Shown: positions 1 to 5,835 of the stretch, one piece after another | Position numbering within the stretch: position 1 is the stretch's first letter | Layout: every line of letters starts with the position of its first letter | Origin: Rhodospirillales bacterium | GTDB lineage: Bacteria > Pseudomonadota > Alphaproteobacteria > Rhodospirillales > Defluviicoccaceae | DNA: 6,430 bases | Direction: 5' to 3' | NCBI GenBank assembly: GCA_030622775.1 | Contig: JAUXFS010000111.1 | Location: 1 to 6,430, forward strand | Translations under genes and position numbers: made by a program | Notes under the pieces: generated by a model | Seen by the model: the letters and a program-made list of their open reading frames with translations, nothing else | Databases searched by the model: none | What the model was told of the DNA's origin: nothing

Positions 1-230
1 CCTAAGACCGCTTGGCCTCCGACTTCATGTTCAAGAGCTCTCTCAGAGGCGTAAATCGCCAGATCGGAAGTCAACTCTCCGTCGGACGCAATGTGGCGTT
101 GCTTGATGCCGGTACGGGTGACGATCCAGTCGTCGGACGTCTCCATCGTTTTCGCCAGTTCGGCGTTGGTAACAACCCTCTCGGGCAGGTACGAACCGCA
201 CCCGATAATTCGCGACCGGACGCTCTTCAT
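1..230 (-). CDS. fabH: Beta-ketoacyl-ACP synthase III (KAS III), N-terminal part, cut by window edge
   Basis: FabH starts fatty acid synthesis by condensing acetyl-CoA with malonyl-ACP in the cytoplasm. Only the first 76 residues lie in the window. They show the N-terminal family hallmark: IIGCGSYLPERVVTN at about residues 8-22, then ETSDDWIVTRTGIKQRHIA at about 30-48, which is typical of KAS III. The catalytic Cys, His and Asn lie in the missing part (the family is about 320-330 residues), so activity cannot be judged. The ATG at 230 overlaps the plsX stop as ATGA, and AGGA lies only two bases upstream, so translation is probably coupled to plsX. The plsX-fabH order is very common in bacteria. 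The gene is 5'-complete and 3'-truncated by the window, not broken. Confidence 0.93.
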   Translation of the reverse strand, partial: MKSVRSRIIGCGSYLPERVVTNAELAKTMETSDDWIVTRTGIKQRHIASDGELTSDLAIYASERALEHEVGGQAVL

Positions 231-1279
231 CGTCCTGCGGCCATCTTCGAGTTGTTCGGGCCATCCGAGCCAAGACAGACGAAATCCTGTTTGATGCCCT
301 CGTTCACACCATCCGCAATAAGTTCCACCGCCACCCGTACGGCGCTCGAGAAACCCAGTGCGTCGGTGCCGCCATGGCTTTTCACGCAGACTCCGTTGAG
401 ACCGAGGAACATTGCACCGTCGTAGTGCCGCGGGTCCACGTGGGCATGCATGGCCCGGAGGGCGGGACTCGCCAACAAGGCCCCCATACGCGCCATCGGA
501 GAACTGCTCAATGCCTTCTTGAGATACTCGCTGAGCAGCCTGGAGGTGCCCTCTATGGTTTTCAAAGCGATGTTGCCGGTAAAACCGTCGGTAACGATGA
601 CGTCAACCGTTCCGGCGGCGATGTCATCGCCCTCGACAAAACCATGGAAACGAATCGACAGGCTGCTGTCCTGAAGGATCGCCGACGCCTTTTTGACCGC
701 GTCATTACCCTTCAAGTGCTCCGCGCCCACGTTCAAGATCCCGACCGATGGCTTCTCCAAGCCAAGCACCTTGCGCGCGAAAACCTCTCCCATGACCGCG
801 AACTGCACTAGGTTGTTAGCATCGCACTCGATGTTGGCGCCCAGATCCAACATCACCAGTCGTCCGCGCAACGTCGGAAAAACCGTGGCGATAGCCGGCC
901 GATCGACACCCGGAAGGGTCTTGAGGACGAATTTGGCCATGGCCATCAGCGCCCCGGTGTTGCCGGCGGAGACGACGCCACCGGCTTCTCCGGTCGCAAC
1001 CGCGTCGATAGACCTGCGCATGCTCGAATTCCGCCCCGTTCGCAATGCGGCGGATGGTTTTGCGGCGCTGCTCACGGTCTCCAAGGTGTCGCGAATTTCG
1101 GTTACCAAACCGACCCTGCGGTAGCGATCCAAGAGCGGCGCGAGTTGCTGTTCGCGACCGAACAGCAGAAAGCGCACGCCAGATACTTGGTCGAGAGCGA
1201 GATTTATACCCTCGACGACGACGTCAGGGGCGTTGTCGCCGCCCATCGCATCCACGGAAATTGTCAGGGGATCAGACAA
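227..1279 (-). CDS. plsX: Phosphate acyltransferase PlsX
   Basis: PlsX converts acyl-ACP and phosphate to acyl-phosphate, the acyl donor for PlsY in the first step of phospholipid synthesis. It is a peripheral membrane protein. With the start used here it has 350 residues, normal for the family. Visible motifs are DAMGGDNAPD (from residue 10), KPSAALRTGRNSSM (near 74-87), SAGNTGALM (104-112), LDLGAN (144-149), VTDGFTGN (from 229) and VKSHGG (from 299). No ATG lies upstream of DAMGGD. The frame opens after a TGA, and the only common start codons are TTG at 1315 and TTG at 1279. I chose 1279 because it gives the usual short lead MSDPLTISVDAMGGD; AGGA lies 11 bases upstream, a loose ribosome site. 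The 1315 start would add 12 Arg-rich residues. The stop overlaps the fabH start by 4 bp. Identity is secure; the start is less so. Confidence 0.96.
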   Translation of the reverse strand: MSDPLTISVDAMGGDNAPDVVVEGINLALDQVSGVRFLLFGREQQLAPLLDRYRRVGLVTEIRDTLETVSSAAKPSAALRTGRNSSMRRSIDAVATGEAGGVVSAGNTGALMAMAKFVLKTLPGVDRPAIATVFPTLRGRLVMLDLGANIECDANNLVQFAVMGEVFARKVLGLEKPSVGILNVGAEHLKGNDAVKKASAILQDSSLSIRFHGFVEGDDIAAGTVDVIVTDGFTGNIALKTIEGTSRLLSEYLKKALSSSPMARMGALLASPALRAMHAHVDPRHYDGAMFLGLNGVCVKSHGGTDALGFSSAVRVAVELIADGVNEGIKQDFVCLGSDGPNNSKMAAGR

Positions 1280-1566
1280 GGGCCGGCGCGTCCTAGAAAA
1301 CCATATCCTGCGCAACGCCAGGAGACGTCACCGATTCGACCACCCTCGCGGCTGTCAGAACAACCTCAAATCACCGTGTTCGGTGAAACCACCTCGGCTC
1401 TCACCTCTATCGAGTCCCTCGCCGCAGGCAACAGCCTCTGGCCTACGACAGGCACGTGCTCCGCCATAAAAGAGAGCCGCAGCCAATTCCTGCGAAACAG
1501 CCACCACCTACCCTCTCGATCGGAGAGTTGCCTACTTAAACAATAACGAAACATAGGGCAAGCTGC
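1280..1566 (-). other. Non-coding spacer / possible leader between the DUF177 gene and plsX
   Basis: This 287-bp gap interrupts an otherwise tightly packed minus-strand block. I see no ribosomal protein L32 gene (rpmF), which sits here in many other bacteria, and no tRNA. Reading toward plsX, the first part (about 1535-1560) is an AT-rich block with TTGCCC and, 15 bases on, TTTAAG. This is a weak promoter match, possibly giving plsX-fabH its own transcript. Further on are inverted repeats at 1513-1527 (CTCTC/GAGAG) and 1371-1386. An open frame of 62 codons (1554 to 1366) exists but has no ribosome site and no recognisable family, so I do not call it a gene. Confidence 0.5.
1371..1405 (-). repeat. 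Overlapping short inverted repeats in the plsX leader
   Basis: On the minus strand TCACCG (1386-1381) and CGGTGA (1376-1371) form a perfect 6-bp stem with a 4-base loop. A third copy, GGTGA at 1405-1401, could pair with the same TCACC, so two hairpins would exclude each other. No T-run follows, so this is not a convincing terminator. A regulatory role is only a guess. Confidence 0.25.
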
Positions 1567-2145
1567 TTACGCTCGGTTGCCCGGTTTCCCTCTCAGCGCA
1601 GCCAATGCAGCGAAAGGACCGTTGCCCTCCGCCCCCTCGGATGCCTCTCGATAGACGCCAGCGAGCCCTTCGAACACGACGCCGGCGGCTCTCGGGAAGG
1701 GGTTCAACTCCAAGGCAAGCTGCTCGGCGACCGCCTCCCCCACGTCGATGCAATCATCGAAGATCGGTTCGGGCAAGAGATCCTCTTCGGGATTGAGGAA
1801 CACTTCCCGACCCGAATCGTCTTTGTCGCTCCATTCGTTCTTGACGTCGGCTCCATACAGGCGTTCGAACGGCACATCCAGTCGGCCGGCAACCGGCGCC
1901 AAAGTGACTGTGCAGGATTGCACGACGTCGGCGATCAATCGAGCTTCGAGCCTGAACAAGTCGCCACTCGCCTCCGGAAAGATGGCTCCCTCGGCAATGA
2001 AGCGTTCGAGCGACACCAATCCGAATCGTCGCGCCAACGCCTTCCGTTCCCCTTCCTCGGCTTCGACCCGGAAAGCACGCCCCTCGTCCTCCAGCCCTTC
2101 CACGGCCAACCGCCTGGAGAACTCGGGCCGAACCGGTCGGTTCAC
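1567..2145 (-). CDS. DUF177 (YceD-family) protein
   Basis: This 192-residue protein belongs to the DUF177/YceD family. Work on the E. coli and plant members links the family to 23S rRNA accumulation and ribosome formation; the molecular action is not settled. Visible marks are SCTVTLAPV (residues 77-85, with a single Cys at 78 where many relatives have one), an acidic middle section (about 99-130), the signature IDVGEAVAEQLALELNPFPR (133-152) and the C-terminal PFAALAAL (177-184). The start is GTG, overlapping the chaperone stop as GTGA, with AGGAAGG six bases upstream, so it is well supported and probably coupled. In many bacteria the next gene is rpmF; here it is plsX after a long spacer, an order I associate with alphaproteobacteria. 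Confidence 0.9.
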   Translation of the reverse strand: MNRPVRPEFSRRLAVEGLEDEGRAFRVEAEEGERKALARRFGLVSLERFIAEGAIFPEASGDLFRLEARLIADVVQSCTVTLAPVAGRLDVPFERLYGADVKNEWSDKDDSGREVFLNPEEDLLPEPIFDDCIDVGEAVAEQLALELNPFPRAAGVVFEGLAGVYREASEGAEGNGPFAALAALRGKPGNRA

Positions 2146-2702
2146 GCGACACCTTCCTGGTCGCCCGTGGGCGGCTGTCCGAACCTGAACTCGGCGGCCA
2201 TCACCTGCTCGGCCTCGCAGCTATCGAGTGCGGCCGCCTCACGTCTCATGTAGGCGGCGACTCCCGCAATCTGACTCTCTCGCGGGGATGCTTTTCGGTA
2301 AAGGTTTCGCTTGAGGCCGGCAACAAGTTCACCGTCGTCTGGGTTCTTGAGACCTGCTTCATAGGCGGCCAACCGCCCGTAGAATGCCTGCGCCATGGCT
2401 TTGATTCGCTTGCCGACCCCGATATCGCCGATTCCCATTTCCCGCAAATTCTGGTCCATGTCCGAGAACATCAAGTCGAACAGCGCCTGAGCAAAGTCTG
2501 CCGTGAATTGATGATCCTGCCGCAGACGCCGCAGCAACAGGCCGACGTGCAACGCGATCATATCAAAACGGCCGTCGGGTGTGTCCGGAACGCCGCTGTT
2601 CAAATAGAAAGCCGGTTGGCGGGCTTGGTCGATCACGCACACGTAAAGCCTTTTGGCGGCGGCCTCGGTCGGAGATTCCTTGAACAAACGCGGCAACTTC
2701 AT
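2142..2702 (-). CDS. Ubiquinol-cytochrome c chaperone family protein (CBP3/UQCC1-like)
   Basis: This protein is the bacterial relative of mitochondrial CBP3/UQCC1, which helps cytochrome b mature and the bc1 complex assemble. With the start used here it has 186 residues. The family signature is clear: QARQPAFY (residues 26-33), GVPDTPDGRFDMIALH followed by LLLRRLR (about 37-61), and DLMFSDMDQNLREMGIGDIGVGKR (about 76-99), then AFYGR (106-110). It has no signal peptide or membrane segment, so it is probably cytoplasmic or membrane-associated. Two ATGs are possible. The one at 2702 has GGGA six bases upstream and gives the lead MKLPRLF that suits the family; the one at 2717 adds five residues and has a more distant GAGGA. 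The stop overlaps the next start as GTGA. A direct role in bc1 assembly is inferred from the family. Confidence 0.9.
   Translation of the reverse strand: MKLPRLFKESPTEAAAKRLYVCVIDQARQPAFYLNSGVPDTPDGRFDMIALHVGLLLRRLRQDHQFTADFAQALFDLMFSDMDQNLREMGIGDIGVGKRIKAMAQAFYGRLAAYEAGLKNPDDGELVAGLKRNLYRKASPRESQIAGVAAYMRREAAALDSCEAEQVMAAEFRFGQPPTGDQEGVA
2152..2158 (-). promoter_or_regulatory. Ribosome binding site of the DUF177 gene
   Basis: AGGAAGG on the minus strand lies six bases before the GTG at 2145. It decides the start of the DUF177 gene and lies within the last codons of the chaperone gene, fitting translational coupling. Confidence 0.7.
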
Positions 2703-2739
2703 CGATCGTCCCGTCATACCCCAGGCGGTTCCTCGCCGT

Positions 2740-2759
2740 CGCGATTGACAGCAATCGCG
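2740..2759. promoter_or_regulatory. Perfect 8-bp inverted repeat in the bamE/chaperone divergent spacer (operator candidate)
   Basis: The arms CGCGATTG (2740-2747) and CAATCGCG (2752-2759) are perfect inverted copies separated by ACAG. The repeat overlaps a TTGACA hexamer at 2745-2750. No T-run follows on either strand, so it is not terminator-like. A protein-binding site controlling one or both divergent genes is the natural reading, but I do not recognise the regulator. Confidence 0.4.
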
Positions 2760-2774
2760 GGTAGGTGCAATTGT
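2745..2774 (+). promoter_or_regulatory. bamE: Possible bamE promoter
   Basis: TTGACA (2745-2750) is a perfect -35 match. The best -10 at the right distance is AATTGT (2769-2774, spacer 18), which matches only half the consensus. It would give a 5' leader of about 75 bases before the bamE ATG. The -35 box lies inside the inverted repeat. A second, weaker pair (TTGAAC then GTTAAA) lies closer to the gene. Confidence 0.3.
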
Positions 2775-2854
2775 TTGCCCGGTTGCGATTTTGCAGTGGC
2801 AGCTTGAACTTGGCTCGCGGAACCTTGGTTAAAAACGCACCCTATCGCGCAAAG

Positions 2855-3325
2855 ATGCGCGGCAACAAACGCCCGAGTCAACGCACATACCTACGAGCAC
2901 GGTGTGTGACGGCAGCGGTTTTGTGCATCGGTATTCTTGCATGCACGCCACGTCTCGACACACGTGGCTACCAATTCGATCCAGACACCCTCTCGCAGAT
3001 TGTCCCAGGCACCCACACCAGGGACGACGTCGCCGAGATTCTGGGCTCGCCCTCGAGCACCGCGGTGCTCGATTCGGAGATTTGGTACTACATCGGCAAC
3101 CAAACAGAAACGCTCGCTTTTTTTGAGCCGAAAGTGACCGAACGCCAAGTAGTCACCATAGCTTTCGACAACGATGGCGTCGTCAGCACGATCGACGCTT
3201 TTGGACTCGACCGTGGCCGCAAGTTCGACTTTGTCGAGCGCGAAACCCAGACCACAGGTAGCAAGCTGACCTTGATGGACCAGCTGCTCGGCAACCTTGG
3301 GCGTTTCAACAAGGAGGCCGAATGA
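2855..3325 (+). CDS. bamE: Outer membrane protein assembly factor BamE (SmpA/OmlA family lipoprotein)
   Basis: BamE is a small lipoprotein of the BAM complex, which folds beta-barrel proteins into the outer membrane. The 156-residue protein starts with an Arg/Lys-rich n-region and a hydrophobic stretch ending in the lipobox ILAC, with Cys30 as the expected lipidated residue, so the mature chain is about 127 residues. The BamE core follows: IVPGTHTRDDVAEILGSPS (49-67), then EIWYYI (75-80), AFFEPKVTERQVVTIAFDNDG (88-108) and a C-terminal MDQLLGNLGRF (141-151) that I associate with alphaproteobacterial members. The same frame is open back to an ATG at 2765, but that would put 30 extra residues before the signal peptide, so I chose 2855; its ribosome site is weak. 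The gene diverges from the chaperone gene and converges on hppA. Confidence 0.93.
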   Translation: MRGNKRPSQRTYLRARCVTAAVLCIGILACTPRLDTRGYQFDPDTLSQIVPGTHTRDDVAEILGSPSSTAVLDSEIWYYIGNQTETLAFFEPKVTERQVVTIAFDNDGVVSTIDAFGLDRGRKFDFVERETQTTGSKLTLMDQLLGNLGRFNKEAE

Positions 3326-3367
3326 GGCCAATAGGTCACCGCATCCGCCCCACAATCAGCGCACAAA

Positions 3368-3399
3368 GAAACCCCGCAAGCTGATGCCCGCGGGGTTTC
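3368..3399. terminator. Bidirectional rho-independent terminator between bamE and hppA
   Basis: The arms GAAACCCCGC (3368-3377) and GCGGGGTTTC (3390-3399) form a perfect 10-bp GC-rich stem with a 12-base loop. On the minus strand the stem ends in TTTCTTTG, a fair T-tract for hppA; on the plus strand it ends in TTTCCTTC, a weaker one for bamE. It sits between two convergent genes, 43 bases after the bamE stop and 23 bases past the hppA stop, so one hairpin probably serves both. Confidence 0.85.
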
Positions 3400-3421
3400 C
3401 TTCGAGTGCCGTCAAATCGAC

Positions 3422-5533
3422 TCAGTGAGCCAGCATCGCCAAAAGCAACAGTGCGACGATATTGGTGATCTTGATCATCGGGTTAATAGCTGGTCCCGCA
3501 GTATCCTTGTAGGGATCGCCGACCGTGTCGCCCGTCACCGCCGCCTTGTGGGCTTCGGATCCTTTGCCACCAAGATTTCCGTCCTCGATAAACTTCTTGG
3601 CATTGTCCCAGGCGCCGCCTCCCGCGGTCATCGAAATAGCGAGGAACAGACCTGTGACAATAACGCCGAGGAGCATCGCACCCAAGGCGGCAAACGCCGC
3701 CGATTTCCCAGCGATCCCAAGAATCACCGCGAATAGAACGAGCGGCGCCAACACGGGCAGCAACGACGGAATGATCATTTCCTTGATCGCCGCCTTGGTC
3801 AGCAAGTCGACGCAACGGGCGTATTCGGGCTTGCCGGTGCCTTCCATGATCCCGGGGATTTCCTTGAACTGACGGCGCACTTCCAACACGACCGAGGCGG
3901 CGGCGCGGCCAACGGCGGTCATGCCCATTGCCCCGAACAGATAGGGCAGCAAGCCGCCGATGAACAGACCGTCCACCACAAACGGGTTGGACAGCGAGAA
4001 GTCGACGTTGACCCCCTCGAAATAGGGGAACTCGGTCGGATTGAGCCGGAAGAAGTTCAGATCCTGGGTGTACGCGGCGAACAGCACCAATGCGCCGAGG
4101 CCGGCCGAACCAATGGCGTAGCCCTTGGTCACGGCCTTGGTCGTGTTGCCGACGGCATCCAGGGCGTCGGTGGTCTTTCGAACTTCTTCGTCCAGGTTCG
4201 CCATTTCGGCAATACCGCCGGCATTGTCGGTAACAGGGCCGTAGGCGTCCAGCGCCACGACCATGCCGGCCAAGGCCAGCATGGTGGTCACCGCAATGGC
4301 GATGCCGAGAAGGCCAGCGAGAAGATGGGTGATAATGATCGCGGCGCAGATGAGCAACGCCGGAACCGCCGTTGCTTCCATCGATATCGCCAAGCCTTGA
4401 ATGATGTTGGTGGCGTGACCGGTCTGCGATGCTTTGGCGATAACCTGTACCGGTCGATATTCGGTCCCCGTATAGTACTCGGTGACCCAGATGATGAGCC
4501 CGGTTAGAACCAATCCGGTCATACCGCAGAAATACAGAGACCAGCCCGTAAAGGTCCTATCGCCGACCGTGAACTCCGTACCGAGCCCTATCACCCACCA
4601 AGTGATCGGCAGAAGGATCACCGCCGAGATCACCGCGCAACTGATAATGCCCTTGTAGAGCGCCCCCATGATGTTGTTGCTGGCGCCGAGGCGGACGAAA
4701 AAGGTCGAGATGACCGACGCGATAATGCACGAGCCGCCGATGGCCAGAGGATACATCATCATCTCTTCCATTAGGACGGCATCGTTGAAGAAGAAGATCG
4801 AGCCGAGAACCATCGTCGCAACCACGGTTACCACGTAGGTTTCAAACAGGTCGGCCGCCATCCCGGCGCAGTCACCAACGTTGTCGCCGACGTTGTCGGC
4901 GATCACCGCCGGGTTACGGGGATCGTCTTCGGGAATGCCGGCTTCGACCTTCCCAACCAGGTCCGCGCCGACGGCGGCGCCCTTGGTGAAGATTCCGCCG
5001 CCGAGACGGGCAAATATGGAGATCAACGAAGCGCCGAAGCCCAACCCGATCAGCGGATTGATCAGGTCTCTGCCTTCCGCGCCCATCACCAGAAGGAGGC
5101 CGTAATAGACAGCCACCGCCAAAAGCGCCAGGCCGGCGACGAGCATTCCGGTAACGGCACCCGCCTTGAAAGCAACAGAGAGACCCTGGCCCAAGCCTTG
5201 CCGCGCCGCTTCCGCGCCGCGCACGTTCGCTCGAACCGAAACGTTCATACCGATGTAGCCCGTGGCCCCGGAAAGAACGGAACCGATGACATACCCGAGC
5301 GCCACCGTCCAACCCATCAGGATCCAAAGAATGATCGCCACGACGATTCCGACGATGCCGATCGCCATATACTGTCGGTTCAGGTAGGCCGCCGCGCCTT
5401 CCCGGATTGCCTCGGAAATTTCCTGCATTCGTTGGTTGCCGGCGCTGGCGCTCATTACGGCGCGATTCGCATATATGCCGTATCCCAACGCCAGAAATCC
5501 GCAGGCAATGACCAAAATGTAAATGCTCAACAT
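3422..5533 (-). CDS. hppA: K+-independent proton-translocating membrane pyrophosphatase
   Basis: The family couples hydrolysis of cytosolic pyrophosphate to proton pumping across the membrane, and can run in reverse to make PPi. The 703-residue protein is of normal length and hydrophobic throughout; the family has about 16 membrane segments. Motifs in order: EGAAAYLNRQY (45-55), the substrate motif with K184, D191, K195 and E197, EDD (202-204), DNVGDNVGD (D213, D217, D221), DNAGG (D436), GNTTKAVTKG (462-471), AWDNAKK (D643, K646) and GDTVGDPYKD (D669, D673, K676, D677). K466 and T469 mark the K+-independent class. One oddity: residue 187, normally Asp (Asp253 in the mung bean enzyme), is Ala (codon GCC at 4973-4975), which would be expected to impair catalysis. 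I chose the ATG at 5533 (MLSIYILVIACGF begins the first membrane segment; AAGGGG ten bases upstream). The frame is open for 71 more codons upstream, but that stretch is polar and unlike the family. Confidence 0.97.
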   Translation of the reverse strand: MLSIYILVIACGFLALGYGIYANRAVMSASAGNQRMQEISEAIREGAAAYLNRQYMAIGIVGIVVAIILWILMGWTVALGYVIGSVLSGATGYIGMNVSVRANVRGAEAARQGLGQGLSVAFKAGAVTGMLVAGLALLAVAVYYGLLLVMGAEGRDLINPLIGLGFGASLISIFARLGGGIFTKGAAVGADLVGKVEAGIPEDDPRNPAVIADNVGDNVGDCAGMAADLFETYVVTVVATMVLGSIFFFNDAVLMEEMMMYPLAIGGSCIIASVISTFFVRLGASNNIMGALYKGIISCAVISAVILLPITWWVIGLGTEFTVGDRTFTGWSLYFCGMTGLVLTGLIIWVTEYYTGTEYRPVQVIAKASQTGHATNIIQGLAISMEATAVPALLICAAIIITHLLAGLLGIAIAVTTMLALAGMVVALDAYGPVTDNAGGIAEMANLDEEVRKTTDALDAVGNTTKAVTKGYAIGSAGLGALVLFAAYTQDLNFFRLNPTEFPYFEGVNVDFSLSNPFVVDGLFIGGLLPYLFGAMGMTAVGRAAASVVLEVRRQFKEIPGIMEGTGKPEYARCVDLLTKAAIKEMIIPSLLPVLAPLVLFAVILGIAGKSAAFAALGAMLLGVIVTGLFLAISMTAGGGAWDNAKKFIEDGNLGGKGSEAHKAAVTGDTVGDPYKDTAGPAINPMIKITNIVALLLLAMLAH

Positions 5534-5543
5534 GATGATTGGG

Positions 5544-5549
5544 CCCCTT
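5544..5549 (-). promoter_or_regulatory. hppA: Ribosome binding site of hppA
   Basis: AAGGGG on the minus strand lies ten bases before the ATG at 5533, at the end of a run of seven A. It supports the 5533 start over any start in the 71-codon upstream extension. Confidence 0.55.
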
Positions 5550-5661
5550 TTTTTGGTAGGATCGCCCCGCCGGAACCAGTGGAAATCCCTCCCCTCCCGC
5601 AGTGCGCCGAATCGTCTCTCGACCTGATAAACTCGCGAAAAATGCCAGATGCGGCGCAATA

Positions 5662-5690
5662 ACGCAACATGCGTCTGCTGCATTGCAGCA
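5662..5690. repeat. Two adjacent palindromes upstream of hppA
   Basis: On the plus strand, ACGCA-ACA-TGCGT (5662-5674) is followed one base later by TGCTGCA-T-TGCAGCA (5676-5690). Both are perfect. They lie about 130-160 bp before the hppA start, where an operator or leader structure could sit. I do not recognise the binding protein. Confidence 0.3.
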
Positions 5691-5804
5691 AACTCTTGAA
5701 AACCAGAGCTCCAAGGACAGGCAACGGCCGCAGGAAACTCTACCAAAACACGAAGAACACTTCTGCGCGCACTCTAGCGTTGATTTCCATGTAACCCAAG
5801 AAAG

Positions 5805-5819
5805 CGGGAAACTCTCCCG
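5805..5819 (-). terminator. Weak terminator candidate after thiL
   Basis: On the minus strand CGGGA and TCCCG form a 5-bp stem with a 5-base loop, 16 bases after the thiL stop, followed by CTTTCTT. The stem is short, so termination may be partial. Outside it, GCGTTGAT (5829-5822) and ATCAACGC (5784-5777) form a further perfect 8-bp inverted repeat that encloses the hairpin. Confidence 0.4.
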
Positions 5820-5835
5820 GCATCAACGCAAACCA

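Larger units (their letters stand above)
5534..5835 (-). other. hppA: Non-coding region between thiL and hppA
   Basis: No gene is seen in these 302 bases on either strand. The region is long enough to hold the hppA promoter and a leader. The best -35/-10 pair I find on the minus strand is TTGGGT (5799-5794) and TAGAGT (5776-5771) with a 17-base spacer, a mediocre match that would give a leader of about 230 bases. It also holds a possible thiL terminator (5805-5819), two adjacent short palindromes (5662-5690) and the hppA ribosome site. Confidence 0.5.

Noticed and set aside
1030..1075. PlsX reads AAKPS where alphaproteobacterial relatives often have an acidic residue before KPS
   Set aside because: The E. 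coli protein also has Ala two residues before the Pro, so the position tolerates change and this is not evidence of a defect.
374..1124. Plus-strand open frames opposite plsX
   Set aside because: They overlap a clearly conserved minus-strand gene and show no family motifs; they are shadows of GC-rich coding sequence.
1513..1527. CTCTC/GAGAG inverted repeat considered as a terminator after the DUF177 gene
   Set aside because: Only a 5-bp stem and no T-run follows on the minus strand.
1366..1554. A 62-codon minus-strand frame between the DUF177 gene and plsX
   Set aside because: No ribosome site at either possible ATG, no recognisable family, Arg/Trp-rich start typical of chance frames in GC-rich DNA. 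It is not ribosomal protein L32.
2765..2854. Upstream in-frame ATG for bamE
   Set aside because: It would place 30 extra residues before a complete lipoprotein signal peptide; the ATG at 2855 fits better.
4914..5714. A 266-codon minus-strand frame overlapping the 5' half of hppA
   Set aside because: Extremely Arg/Gly-rich translation in an alternative frame of hppA, without motifs.
5534..5746. A 71-codon N-terminal extension of hppA in the same open frame
   Set aside because: It is polar and basic, lacks family resemblance, and the ATG at 5533 has its own ribosome site and begins directly with the first membrane segment.
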